Shown piece by piece: positions 25,790-35,517 of a DNA stretch of 64,000 bases (the first letter of the stretch is position 1; every line of letters begins with the position of its first letter). Source of the DNA: JAJDXW01 sp965223775. Its GTDB lineage: Bacteria > Pseudomonadota > Gammaproteobacteria > HK1. The stretch covers positions 4,154,001-4,218,000 of the forward strand of contig OZ245021.1 of NCBI GenBank assembly GCA_965223775.1. The letters are read 5' to 3'. Under the pieces are notes generated by a model. It was given only the letters and a program-made list of their open reading frames with translations, was not told where the DNA came from and ran no database searches. Both the position numbers and the translations under genes were made by a program.

Positions 25790-25935
25790 CGCCGCCGCAT
25801 CGGGCGGCAGCGGAACCACCGGGCTCGGGTACCGGCGAAGGTACGTTCCTCGCGCGCCGTCCTGATCCCGCCGCCCGGGCGGCCGGCAAACCCTGGCGAA
25901 TGGCGAGACTGGGCGGGTGAGTCCGGAGGCTCGGG

Positions 25936-26115
25936 GGCAAACGCGCGGGCGCGCTCTTCCCCCGCTTCGCCGAAGCGCTCGTGGGCGGCCCGGATGAGGT
26001 CGTTGCGGGTGCCCGTCTCGGTCATGAGCTCGTCGATGAGATCGAGGTCCTTGAGGCACGGCGCGATCGGGAACGACGGGGCGTAGTGGCCGGCAAGGAC
26101 GCAGCGGACGGACAC
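25936..26115 (-). pseudogene. Remnant of a 3-hydroxyisobutyrate dehydrogenase-like C-terminus
   Basis: About 60 codons between the nucleotidase stop and the sulfatase end read GHYAPSFPIAPCLKDLDLI and DELMTETGTRNDLIRAAHER, the pattern of the last helices of the beta-hydroxyacid dehydrogenase family (the conserved KDL helix). The Rossmann domain and catalytic lysine are missing, and the reading runs on into non-conserved sequence. It is therefore a decayed fragment, cut off on its 5' side at the nucleotidase gene. It occupies the middle of a 332-base gap otherwise without genes. Confidence 0.55.
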
Positions 26116-26121
26116 CGGGAG

Positions 26122-27633
26122 CTACCGGGTACGGATGCGGCCGTCCACCTCCGGCGTCACCGTGCCCTCGGCCTCGATGTAGTCCATGACCATGGTGGCC
26201 ATGAGGGTGGCGCCGGAGGCATCGATCAACTGCTTGCCGTTCCCGAGCGAGGCGTACCCGTCGCCTCCGCCCGCCATGTAGTCGTTGGTGGCGACCGTGT
26301 AGACCTTCGCCGGGTCGAGCGGCGTTCCCCCCACCTCGACCTCCACCACCCGGCCGCCGGCAGGCGCATCCGGGTCGTAGGCCAGGATCATGCCCGCGAT
26401 CTGCGGGAAGCGGCCCGCCTTGTCCTCGACCTGGGCAACCCCGTTCTCGAGCGCGGCCAGCAGGTCGGCCCCCGCCAGCTCCATCAGGACGACGGTATTG
26501 CCGAACGGAAGCTCGCTGAGGATGTCCTTGCGGGTGAGCTCGGTGCCGGCCGCGTAGGTACGGTCGCCGCGAATGCCGCCGCCGTTGGTGAGTCCGACCT
26601 CGGCCCCGACGCCCACGCGCATGGCCTCGGCGATCAGGTTGCCGAGGTTCGTCTCCGTGGTGCGAACGCGGGACCGACGGCTGTCGAGCGCTACCGCCGT
26701 CCGCCCGATGACCACGTCCAGCTCCGCCTCGAGCATGGCATTGTGCTTGTCGACGAGGGCCTGCACTTGCGCGTCCGGCGCCACCCAGGCGGTGGAGACG
26801 AGGCGCCATTCGGGCAGCACCGACAGCGACTTCTTTCCTCGCCGTTCCACCCATTCCACGTGCAGGTCCACGACCCCGAGGTAGTGCGCGTCGTAGCCCG
26901 CCTTGAAGATCGGCACCCGGCCCTCGTGGAACGCGAGGGGAACGTGGTCGTGCCCCCCCAGGATGACGTGGATTCCCTCGACCTTCGCGGCAAGCTCCCG
27001 GTCCCTGGCGATGCCGAGGTGAGTGAGCGCGACGATCAGCTCGGCGCCCTCGGCCTCGAGCTGGGCGATCGCCTTCCGGGCGGTCTCCATGACGGGAGCG
27101 AACGCGATGTCCTCGCCGGGCGAGGAGAGGATGTTCGTCTCCGGGGTGATCACCCCGAAGAAACCGATCCTGAAGCCACCGCGCTCGATGATCCGGCTCG
27201 CGATCAGTCCGCCGGCGGTCATGCCGTCCGGACCCAGCACGTTGGCGCCCAACCACGGAAACGCGGAGGCGGCGAAGTTCCGGACCGCCACCTCGGGGCC
27301 GAAGTCATACTCGTGGTTGCCCACCACCGCGATGTCGGCGCCGATGGCGTTCATCATCTCGACCATGTGGGCGCCCCGGGTCAGACCCGACATCACCGAC
27401 GGCGAGAACAGATCCCCGCCGAAGGTGGTGATCGTATGGGCAGACGCCGCCCGCTCCCGTTCGAGGAGGGTCATGAGCGGGGCGAAGCCCCCCTTGCCGC
27501 GCTTCGGCGCGATCTCGTAGACGTCGTTGAAGTGGAGGAAGGTGATCGTCGTCGGCTCGGCCTGGACCGCCGCCGACACCACCACAATCACGCCGGCAAG
27601 GAGCCGCGCGGCCGAGATTCGCAACCTGCTCAT
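26122..27633 (-). CDS. Periplasmic 5'-nucleotidase/2',3'-cyclic phosphodiesterase-like metallophosphatase
   Basis: A 503-residue protein. A signal peptide ends near AVQAEP, then the metallophosphoesterase domain begins TFLHFNDVYEIAP (metal-binding Asp), with GGDLFSPS, VVGNHEYDFG (NHE), THLGI and GGHDH in order. The C-terminal 5'-nucleotidase domain follows, with TNGGGIRGD and ATNDYMAGGGDGY, which bind the nucleotide base. This is the UshA/CpdB architecture that dephosphorylates extracellular nucleotides to nucleosides. The internal ATG 27633 is chosen because it starts the signal peptide and has GAGGGA upstream; the frame extends 40 codons further. It links functionally to the nucleoside ABC transporter and deaminase elsewhere in the window. 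Confidence 0.88.
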   Translation of the reverse strand: MSRLRISAARLLAGVIVVVSAAVQAEPTTITFLHFNDVYEIAPKRGKGGFAPLMTLLERERAASAHTITTFGGDLFSPSVMSGLTRGAHMVEMMNAIGADIAVVGNHEYDFGPEVAVRNFAASAFPWLGANVLGPDGMTAGGLIASRIIERGGFRIGFFGVITPETNILSSPGEDIAFAPVMETARKAIAQLEAEGAELIVALTHLGIARDRELAAKVEGIHVILGGHDHVPLAFHEGRVPIFKAGYDAHYLGVVDLHVEWVERRGKKSLSVLPEWRLVSTAWVAPDAQVQALVDKHNAMLEAELDVVIGRTAVALDSRRSRVRTTETNLGNLIAEAMRVGVGAEVGLTNGGGIRGDRTYAAGTELTRKDILSELPFGNTVVLMELAGADLLAALENGVAQVEDKAGRFPQIAGMILAYDPDAPAGGRVVEVEVGGTPLDPAKVYTVATNDYMAGGGDGYASLGNGKQLIDASGATLMATMVMDYIEAEGTVTPEVDGRIRTR

Positions 27634-27912
27634 GATGGTCCCTCGTCCTGCACTCCGGGAATCGACCCGGCGGGCTGTCGTCATGCGGGTCGCCCCGCGT
27701 TTGCGTTCAGCCGCCGTCAATCCATGCCACACCGCGCCGCCGCATCGCGGCAAGGCCCGCGGACACGGTCTTCACCGGAACCGTCTTCATCGGATTGCGA
27801 ACGGGACGACGCGGCCGAGGCTCGCTCGTCGAGGCGCCGGACGAGGACCGGCCGGCACACACCCCGACCGGCCCGCGACGCGGACCCGCCCCTTCGAACG
27901 GCGACCGCGTGC

Positions 27913-27940
27913 CCTTCAGTCCTTCAGTCCTTCAGTCCTT
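27913..27940. repeat. 8-bp tandem repeat (CCTTCAGT x3.5) at the ridA stop
   Basis: Three CCTTCAGT units and a partial one span the 3' end of the RidA gene. The stop codon lies inside the second and third units, so slippage would change where translation ends (the sequence encodes repeated LKD-like tails). Confidence 0.8.
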
Positions 27941-28399
27941 GAGCTTGACGGTGACCTCGACTTCTACGGTGATGCCGTTCGGGAGGGAGCCCATGCCGAC
28001 GGCGGAGCGGGCTCCGCAACCCGCTTCCTCGCCGAACACGTCGACCATGAGGTCCGCAAACCCGTTGATGACCCTGGGTTGTGCCCCGAAATCGGGGTCG
28101 GCATTGACCATCCCGAGGGTGCGCACCACGCACTCCACGCGGTCCAGCGAGCCGAGGGCCTTGCGGAGCTGGGCAAGCGCCTGGAGACCGCAGAAGCGGG
28201 CCGCCTCCACCGCCTCTTCCACCGTCCGTTCGCTCGGGACCTTGCCGGTAACCGCGCCGTTGCCGTCCGGCCGATTCGGTCCCTGGCCGGACACGTGCGC
28301 GAACGCGCCCGCGATCCGGACCGGGACGTAGGTCCCGAGCGGGGCGCCGGGCGCCGGCAGGGTGATTCCAAGTTCCTCGAGTCGAGCTTCAACACTCAT
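27932..28399 (-). CDS. RidA family protein
   Basis: A 155-residue protein of the RidA/YjgF/YER057c superfamily. The shape AFAHVSGQGPNRPDG, then ALAQLRKALGSLDRVECVVR and ending NGITVEVEVTVKL, matches the longer RidA subgroup related to YjgH/PA0814. The Arg that marks true enamine/imine deaminase members (normally in an IEVEAIA-neighbouring CPRN motif) is not in the classical place, so it may not be a canonical deaminase. ATG start with weak ribosome binding site. It stands between the nucleotidase and enoyl-CoA hydratase genes on the minus strand. Confidence 0.85.
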   Translation of the reverse strand: MSVEARLEELGITLPAPGAPLGTYVPVRIAGAFAHVSGQGPNRPDGNGAVTGKVPSERTVEEAVEAARFCGLQALAQLRKALGSLDRVECVVRTLGMVNADPDFGAQPRVINGFADLMVDVFGEEAGCGARSAVGMGSLPNGITVEVEVTVKLKD

Positions 28400-28652
28400 G
28401 AGTCTTCTCCGTTGGTGATGTCAGGTCCTGTTCCCGTCGTCGTTGACGCCTCGAAGATCGTCCGGCGGCGGGGTCGGGAGTCCCGCCCCGGGATGTTCGT
28501 ATCGCCCGTGCTCCTCGACCGCACGCCGGGGAGTCACGCGCCCTCACCCCGCTCCGGACCCTGCCCCTCCTCTCGGTCCGCGCGAAGAGCGGCGCGTCCA
28601 GATGGAGCATCCGGCGCGCGGGGGAACTCCCGGGCGGGCTCCGACGCGGCGG

Positions 28653-29441
28653 TCAGCGGCCCTTGAAGACCGGGGTGCGCTTCTCGACGAAGGCGCGGGC
28701 GGCCTCCTTGTGGTCCTCGGTGAGACCGGACCGCGTGTGCCCCCATGCCTCGAGGTCCAGGCACTCCGCGAGGGGCCGGCTCTGCGCCGCGTTGAGATTG
28801 CGCTTCATGTAGCGAAGGGCGATGGAAGGGCCGGCCGCGATGCGCTCGGCGGTCTTCCGCACCTCGGCGTCGAAGTCGTCGTCGGGGAATACCCGGTTGG
28901 CGATCCCGAGGCCGAGGGCCTCGTCGGCCCCCACCATGTCGGAGAGGTAGTAGAGCTCGCGCGCCTTCGCGCTGCCGACAAGCTGGGTCAGGAACCAGGA
29001 TCCCCCGAAGTCGCCGGAATAGCCGACGCGGGCGAACGCGGTGACGAAGCGGGCGGACGCGGACGCGAGGCGCAGATCGCAGGAGAGCGCGATCGAGAGC
29101 CCCGCCCCCGCCGCCGCGCCCCGCACCGCCGCGACGGTGGGCTTCGGCGACTCGTGCAGGAGGCGCGCGATCTCCATCCGGTCGCGGAGCGACTGGGCCC
29201 GCTCCTCGAGGGTGCCGGCGAACTCCTCGTCGCGAGCCATCGCCTTCACGTCGCCGCCCGCGGAGAACGCCCGGCCCTCCCCGCCGACCACGATGCAGCC
29301 GACCGAGGCGTCGCGCGCGAGCCGCGGTATCGCTTCGAGGAAACCGTCCATCATCTCGCCCGAGAGCGCGTTCAGGCTGTCCGGACGATTCATGGTAAGG
29401 GTCGCGACCCCGTTCTCGCATCGCTCCAGCAGATCGCTCAT
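28653..29441 (-). CDS. Enoyl-CoA hydratase/isomerase family protein
   Basis: A 262-residue crotonase-fold protein. Visible: SLNALSGEMMDGF, the oxyanion-hole FSAGGDVKAM, and AAGAGLSIALSCDLRLAS. The first catalytic Glu position reads FGGSWFL rather than the usual EXG, so it may act as an isomerase or other crotonase chemistry rather than a standard hydratase. ATG 29441 is chosen because AGGAG lies six bases upstream; the frame extends 15 codons further. It lies downstream of the structured repeat element and the class III alcohol dehydrogenase on the same strand. Confidence 0.87.
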   Translation of the reverse strand: MSDLLERCENGVATLTMNRPDSLNALSGEMMDGFLEAIPRLARDASVGCIVVGGEGRAFSAGGDVKAMARDEEFAGTLEERAQSLRDRMEIARLLHESPKPTVAAVRGAAAGAGLSIALSCDLRLASASARFVTAFARVGYSGDFGGSWFLTQLVGSAKARELYYLSDMVGADEALGLGIANRVFPDDDFDAEVRKTAERIAAGPSIALRYMKRNLNAAQSRPLAECLDLEAWGHTRSGLTEDHKEAARAFVEKRTPVFKGR

Positions 29442-29538
29442 CGTTGCTCCTGTTTCACTCGTTCGCGACGGCCCGGATGAGACCAAAGCGGCGCCTGCAT
29501 GTTTGATTTCTTTCGATCAAGACCTCTGTGCAGGCGGG

Positions 29539-29742
29539 CTAGCCCGTAAATCTCACCAACTTTCGTCGCGAGGGCGCCGAGACAGTGCTGTGGCGGGCCG
29601 CACGGACCGAAAGAGCGCGTACGCGCTGGCGAAGGCGTAGCCGACACTAGCGCGTTCGCGCTGTCGAAGCGGCTTGCGGGAGTACGGCCCGTCACAGTAC
29701 ATGGATCGGTGTCCGCAGCAGAAAGTTGGTGAAATTTCCGGG

Positions 29743-29746
<4 letters not shown>
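29539..29746. repeat. Structured repeat element, copy 1 (208 bp, CTAG-bounded)
   Basis: Bounded by CTAG at both ends and by imperfect 26-bp inverted repeats (CTAGCCCG-AAAT-TCACCAACTTTC and its complement). Inside are further nested stems: TGTGGCGGGCCG pairs with CGGCCCGTCACA, AGCGCGTACGCGCT is palindromic, and AGCGCGTTCGCGCT forms a hairpin. A second copy at 56202-56424 shares the core and shows compensating changes in both stems. The right-hand CTAG contains the TAG stop of the class III alcohol dehydrogenase gene. There is no coding capacity. It resembles a MITE or large REP-like element. Confidence 0.85.
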
Positions 29747-30852
<1,106 letters not shown>

Positions 30853-30854
30853 GG

Positions 30855-31394
30855 CTATCCTCCTTCCGCTACGTAGCGGTTGAACTCTTCGTTGAACGCG
30901 AACAGCTTCGGATCGGCGAGGCGATCGACGTAGAGCACCCCGTCGAGATGATCGAGCTCGTGCTGGAACACGGTGGCGAGGAATCCGTCCGCGACGACCC
31001 GGGCCGGCTTCGCAGCCTCGTCGAGGTAGTCCACCCGGACCCGGCGGGGGCGTTCGACGAATCCCCTCATTCCCGGCACCGAGAGGCAGCCCTCCCAGTA
31101 GCCGGCGGGGGTCGGGTCCAGCACCGTGGTCTTCGGGTTGAACACCGTGAACGAAGTCTTGCCGTCCTCGAGATCGCGCTCCGCGTCTCCCGGGTCGAAC
31201 TCGATGATCGCGAGACGCACCGGCTCGTGCACCTGGGGGGCGGCGAGCCCGACTCCCGCGTACTCGGCCATCGTCTCTCGCATGTCCTCGACGAGGCGCA
31301 CGGTCCCCGGCGACCGGATCTCGGCCCGCGTCAGCTCGCGGCAAGGCGCCCGCAGGACGGGATGTCCGAGGCGGGCGACCTTGCGGATCGCCAT
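30855..31394 (-). CDS. def: Peptide deformylase
   Basis: A 179-residue metalloenzyme that removes the N-formyl group from nascent proteins. All three signature motifs are present: GVGLAAPQ (47-54), EGCLSVPG with metal ligand C103, and QHELDHLDG with H145, E146 and H149. Length and motifs are normal. Its ATG overlaps the TGA of the SDR gene by one base (TGATG), and it ends two bases before the frmA start, so the three genes form a tight minus-strand operon. Def usually pairs with fmt; here it is probably a second, accessory copy, which is inference. Confidence 0.92.
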   Translation of the reverse strand: MAIRKVARLGHPVLRAPCRELTRAEIRSPGTVRLVEDMRETMAEYAGVGLAAPQVHEPVRLAIIEFDPGDAERDLEDGKTSFTVFNPKTTVLDPTPAGYWEGCLSVPGMRGFVERPRRVRVDYLDEAAKPARVVADGFLATVFQHELDHLDGVLYVDRLADPKLFAFNEEFNRYVAEGG

Positions 31395-32167
31395 CAGAAC
31401 CGGGCGCGGTTCGAGGCGCCGCCATCGATGGTGATGATGGTGCCGGTGGTATTGGCGGAGAGGTCGGAGACGAGGAAGGCGACCATGTCGCCAATGTGCT
31501 CGGGCTGGCCGGGCGGATAGTCCTGGTTCTGCACCTCGCGCCAGCGCTCGGGGTCGCCGAGGTCGCGCTCGGCGATGGCGCGCATGAGGGTGACCAGCCG
31601 CTCGGTCTCGATCTGCCCCGGGTTGATCCCCACCACCCGGATCCCGTCGATGGTGCTCCCCGCCCCGAGGGCCCGGGTGAACGCCATCAGGCCCGCGTTG
31701 CCGGCCGAGCCCGCGATGTAGCCCGCGATCGGCCGTTCGCCGGCCGCCCCGACCACGTTGATGATGACCCCCTTGCCGCGCGCCTTCATGTTCACGTACG
31801 CCGCGCGGCAGGTGTTGGTATAGCCGAAGACCTTGAGGTTCCACGCGTCCCGCCAGGTGTCCTCGCCGACCGTCTGGAGGTCGCCGCCCGGGATCGCGCC
31901 CGCGTTGTTGACGAGGATGTCGGCGTCGCGGCAGGTCTCGATGAGCGCGCGGGCCGTATCCCCGTCGGACAGATCCACGGGGTGGATCTCGACCCCGACG
32001 TTCCAGCGGCTCCGGATCCGGTCGCGGGCGGCGGCGAGATCCGCTTCGGTGCGGGCCGCGAGATGCACGTCGCACCCCTCGCGGGCGAGGCTCTCCGCCG
32101 CCGCGTACCCGATGCCCTTCGATGCGCCGGTAATGAGCGCGGTGCGCCCCGCTATTCCGAGGTCCAT
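31394..32167 (-). CDS. SDR family protein lacking the Ser-Tyr-Lys catalytic set
   Basis: A 257-residue short-chain dehydrogenase-like protein with the TGASKGIG cofactor loop (13-20) and LVNNAGAIP motif. The usual catalytic YXXXK is replaced: the aligned segment reads GYIAGSAGNAGLM, so Lys is Ser, and the upstream catalytic Ser region reads NVVGAAGERP. Relatives with the same variant exist to my knowledge, so this is a subfamily trait rather than decay. The C-terminal TIITIDGGAS is typical. The reaction is not predictable. It heads the SDR-def-frmA operon. Confidence 0.82.
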   Translation of the reverse strand: MDLGIAGRTALITGASKGIGYAAAESLAREGCDVHLAARTEADLAAARDRIRSRWNVGVEIHPVDLSDGDTARALIETCRDADILVNNAGAIPGGDLQTVGEDTWRDAWNLKVFGYTNTCRAAYVNMKARGKGVIINVVGAAGERPIAGYIAGSAGNAGLMAFTRALGAGSTIDGIRVVGINPGQIETERLVTLMRAIAERDLGDPERWREVQNQDYPPGQPEHIGDMVAFLVSDLSANTTGTIITIDGGASNRARF

Positions 32168-32240
32168 CCGTCTCTTCCTCCCTCTGCTATCCCGCCTCTA
32201 CCCGATGGGCAGGCGCCCATTACGACCGAATGCCGGCATT

Positions 32241-32268
32241 CCGGAACGCCGGAACGCCGGAACGCCGG
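32241..32268. repeat. 8-bp tandem repeat (CCGGAACG x3.5)
   Basis: CCGGAACG is repeated at 32241, 32249 and 32257 with a partial fourth unit, in the gap between the SDR and FadB-like genes. It ends 28 bases before the FadB-like stop codon. It looks like slippage DNA with possible hairpin potential. Confidence 0.85.
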
Positions 32269-32295
32269 ACGACGCGACGACTACGGCGGCCGTGT

Positions 32296-34377
32296 TCAAC
32301 CCCCGCCGAGCCGCCCGCCTTCGCTCGCCAGGCGCTCGAGGAGCGCCGCGGGGCGCCACTCCTCGCCGTGCGCGGCCTCGAGCTCCTTCATCCTCGCGAC
32401 GATTCGATCGACCCCGATCTCGTCCGCGTGGAACATCGGCCCACCCCGGTAGACGGGCCAACCGTAGCCGTACACCCACACCACGTCGATGTCGCTCGCC
32501 CGGAGCGCGATCCCTTCCTCCAGGATCTTCGCCCCTTCGTTGATCATCGGGTACACGAGGCGCTCGAAAATCTCGTCTCGCCCGATGTCGTCGCGGCGCC
32601 GGAGCTGGCGCTCCTCGGCGAACTCCCGGATGATCCGCTCGACGACCGGGGAGGGCTTCGGCGCCCGGCTGCCGGACTCGTAGTCGTAGTAGCCGGCCCC
32701 CGTCTTCTGTCCGCGCCGTCCCTCCTCGCAGAGCCGCTCGCGAATCGTCGCTCCAGTGGACGTCGCCGCGTTCCAGCCGAGATCGAGCCCCGCGAGGTCG
32801 GACATCGCGAACGGCCCCATGGGAAGCCCGAAGTCGTAGAGCGCCGAATCGACGTCCTGCGGCGGCGCCCCTTCGAGGATGAGCCGGGTCGCCTCGCGCT
32901 GGCGGGCGAATAGCATCCGGTTCCCGACGAAGCCGTGGCACACCCCGACCAGCACCGGCACCTTCCCGAGCCGGCGCGAGAGCGCCATCGCGCTGGCGAT
33001 GGTCTCCTTGGAACTCTTCTCGCCCCGCACCACCTCGACGAGGCGCATGATGTTCGCCGGGCTGAAGAAATGGGTTCCGATGACGCTCTCCGGCCGGCCG
33101 GTGGAGGCGGCGATGGCGTTCACGTCGAGGGCGCTCGTATTGCTCGCGAGCACCGCGTGGCCGGGAGCGAGGGCGTCGAGCCGGCGGAAGGTCTCCTGCT
33201 TGATCTCGAGCTCCTCGAACACCGCCTCGACCACCACATCCGCCTCGCGGACGGCCTCGAGATCGAGGGTCCCGTCGATGAGCCCGAGACGCTGCTCGAC
33301 CTGCTCGCGGGTGAAGCCGCCCCGCGCCGCGGTGTTCTCGTAGTTCCGGCGGATGGTGGCGAGCCCGCGATCGAGGGCTTCCCGGTTCATCTCCACCATC
33401 GACACCGGGACCCCGGCATTGGCGAAGCACATGGAGATGCCCCCGCCCATCGTCCCCCCGCCGACGACGACCGCCCGCTTGACGTCAAGGGTCTCGGTGC
33501 CCCGGGGCACGTCCGGGATCTTCGACGCCTCGCGTTCGGAGAAGAAGAAGTACTGCTGGGCGCGGGCCTGCACCCCGCCCATGAGCCCCGCGAAGATCTC
33601 CTGCTCGCAGGCCATCCCCTCGTCGAAGGGCCGTTCGACCGCCGCCTCGACGGTCTTGATGCAGGCCTCGGGAGCCTCGAAGCCGCGCATCCGGCGCGCG
33701 TGCTTCTTCCGGAAGTCGTCGAAGATGGCGGAGCTGCCGCGCGCGGGGGCCACCTTCTCGTCACGGTCCCGGATGCGGACGAGCGGCCGCCCCTCGGCCA
33801 CCGCGCGGCGCGCGAACGCGATAGCGCCCTCGGTGAGGTCGTCTTCCACGATCTCATCGGCAAGGCCGTGCGCGAGCGCCTCGCGGCCGCCGATGGGATT
33901 GCCGCCCACGATCATCTCGAGGGCCTTCTCCGGCCCCACCACCCGCGGGAGGCGCTGGGTGCCGCCCGCGCCGGGACACAGCCCGAGCTTGACCTCGGGG
34001 AGCCCGAACCGCGCGGACGCGACGGCGACCCGGAAGTGGCAGGCGAGCGCGGTCTCGAGACCCCCGCCGAGCGCCGTGCCGTGAATCGCCGCGACCACCG
34101 GCTTCGCCGAGTCGTCGAGGACATCGATCATCTCCAGGAAGCCCGGGGGCTGGAGGGGCTTGTTGAACTCGGTGATGTCGGCCCCGGCGATGAACGTCCG
34201 GCCGGCGCAGGCGAGGACGACGGCGGTCACCGAGGGATCGCCCGCCACCTGGCGCATGGTGTCGCAGATCCCCTGGCGGACGTGCCGGCTGAGGGCGTTG
34301 ACGGGGGGGTTGTCGATGGTGATGACGGCGACGCCGTCACGCACTTCGAGCTGAACGGAGTCCGGTTTCGCGGCCAT
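32296..34377 (-). CDS. FadB/FadJ-like bifunctional enoyl-CoA hydratase/3-hydroxyacyl-CoA dehydrogenase
   Basis: A 693-residue fusion. Residues 10-190 are crotonase-type (FIAGADITEF, GTALGGGLETALACHFRVA, LPEVKLGLCPGAGGTQRLPR), with catalytic Glu in PEVKLG. From about 298 a Rossmann domain begins AVVVGGGTMGGGISMCFANAG, followed by SNTSALDVNAIA and the HFFSPANIMRLVEVV catalytic-His segment of 3-hydroxyacyl-CoA dehydrogenase. The C-terminal domain is duplicated as usual. It performs two steps of beta-oxidation in the cytoplasm. ATG 34377 is the family start. The thiolase partner is not in the window. Divergent from the small DUF1640-like gene. Confidence 0.92.
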   Translation of the reverse strand: MAAKPDSVQLEVRDGVAVITIDNPPVNALSRHVRQGICDTMRQVAGDPSVTAVVLACAGRTFIAGADITEFNKPLQPPGFLEMIDVLDDSAKPVVAAIHGTALGGGLETALACHFRVAVASARFGLPEVKLGLCPGAGGTQRLPRVVGPEKALEMIVGGNPIGGREALAHGLADEIVEDDLTEGAIAFARRAVAEGRPLVRIRDRDEKVAPARGSSAIFDDFRKKHARRMRGFEAPEACIKTVEAAVERPFDEGMACEQEIFAGLMGGVQARAQQYFFFSEREASKIPDVPRGTETLDVKRAVVVGGGTMGGGISMCFANAGVPVSMVEMNREALDRGLATIRRNYENTAARGGFTREQVEQRLGLIDGTLDLEAVREADVVVEAVFEELEIKQETFRRLDALAPGHAVLASNTSALDVNAIAASTGRPESVIGTHFFSPANIMRLVEVVRGEKSSKETIASAMALSRRLGKVPVLVGVCHGFVGNRMLFARQREATRLILEGAPPQDVDSALYDFGLPMGPFAMSDLAGLDLGWNAATSTGATIRERLCEEGRRGQKTGAGYYDYESGSRAPKPSPVVERIIREFAEERQLRRRDDIGRDEIFERLVYPMINEGAKILEEGIALRASDIDVVWVYGYGWPVYRGGPMFHADEIGVDRIVARMKELEAAHGEEWRPAALLERLASEGGRLGGG

Positions 34378-34645
34378 GGGGGCTCCCGTGCTGTTCCACG
34401 CGGCGGGAGCGCTCCCACCAACCGGCGATCGTATCACCCTCGCCGCGCGACCCGCCGGCGCTCCCGCTCGAGACGCTCCCGGGCGCGGCGCGCGACGCCG
34501 AGAGCGAAATTCGGACGGGGCGGCGAGGCGATCTCCGACAACTCCCGGCGCATGTTCCGACAACCTCCGTCCCGCGGAAACGACGCGACGATGCCTTGCA
34601 GCGACTACCCTGTCGGAATTAGTCTTCGTTCCGGCAGGGAGACTC

Positions 34646-34885
34646 ATGAACCGGATGTTCGACACCCTTTCCGCGCTTCGCGACCTCGCGGAAGCCGGCA
34701 TCGATCGCAAGCACGCGCAAGCCATCGTCACGGCCATCGGCAACGCGGGCGAGCAGCTCGTGACGATACGCGATATCGAGCACCTGGCCTCGAAGGCGTT
34801 CGTGCTTCAGGTGGGAATCGGAATCGTGCTCGCGAACGCCGCCCTGACGGCCGGGCTCACGGTCGGGCTCATCACGCTGCTCTGA
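34646..34885 (+). CDS. Mini DUF1640-like membrane protein
   Basis: A 79-residue protein. The start (MFDTLSALRDLAEAGIDRKH, then QAIVTAIG) matches the opening of DUF1640/CCDC90-type proteins, and the end is a hydrophobic span of about 25 residues (VGIGIVLANAALTAGLTVGL). The coiled-coil that normally separates these parts is almost gone, so this is a reduced form. GGGAG lies six bases upstream of the ATG. The function of the family in bacteria is unknown. It lies between the divergent FadB-like gene and the convergent ogt. Confidence 0.65.
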   Translation: MNRMFDTLSALRDLAEAGIDRKHAQAIVTAIGNAGEQLVTIRDIEHLASKAFVLQVGIGIVLANAALTAGLTVGLITLL

Positions 34886-34934
34886 GGCGCGCTCCCGGCC
34901 ATCGGTCCAGGCGGGCGGGACTCGGCTCCGGGGT

Positions 34935-35483
34935 TCAGGTGAGGCGGAACCCCGAGGCGCAGAAGACGGGCTCGCCCCGCTCGTGGGCGAGGAGCCGCGC
35001 CTTGCGGTCGAGCCCGCCGCCATACCCCACGAGACGGCCATTCGCCCCGATGACCCGGTGGCAAGGAAGAACGATCGCGACGGGATTCGCGCCGTTCGCC
35101 GCCCCGACCGCGCGCGCCGCCCCGCGGCTGAGCCCCGCCCGCCGCGCAAGCTCCCCATAGCTCCACGTTTCGCCGTAGGGGACGTGGGCGAGCGCGGCCC
35201 ATACGCGCCGCCGGAAGGGGGTGCCCTCGGGCTCCACCGCCATCTCGAACTCCCGGAGATCGCCCGCGAAGTAGGCTTCGAGCTCCGAGACCTCCCCGGC
35301 GAGCCCGGCGTCGTCGCGGCGCCATCCGGACTCGGGCTCGGGCTCCGTCGGACTCGCCGCGCCGCGCCGGGGCGAGTCCGCACGCGAGGGGTCGCGGTCC
35401 GGGATCGCGACGTGGCGGACGGCGACATCGTCCTTGGCGACGAGGAGCCGGCCGATGGGAGACTCGTACCAGGCGTATCTCAT
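34935..35483 (-). CDS. ogt: Methylated-DNA-protein-cysteine S-methyltransferase (Ogt)
   Basis: A 182-residue suicide repair protein. The active-site motif is LPCHRV with C141; YGETWSYGELA and GLSRGAARAVGAANGANP are the DNA-binding helix-turn-helix segments. It transfers the methyl group from O6-methylguanine to its own cysteine. ATG 35483 is the conserved start; the frame extends 20 codons upstream. A separate Ada protein lies 8 kb away, so the strain has both inducible and constitutive types. It is followed on the same strand direction by none within 50 bases and preceded by an FAD oxidase gene. Confidence 0.9.
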   Translation of the reverse strand: MRYAWYESPIGRLLVAKDDVAVRHVAIPDRDPSRADSPRRGAASPTEPEPESGWRRDDAGLAGEVSELEAYFAGDLREFEMAVEPEGTPFRRRVWAALAHVPYGETWSYGELARRAGLSRGAARAVGAANGANPVAIVLPCHRVIGANGRLVGYGGGLDRKARLLAHERGEPVFCASGFRLT

Positions 35484-35517
35484 GCGCGCGTTTCCCGCAG
35501 CGAAGCGCCGCCCGCGC

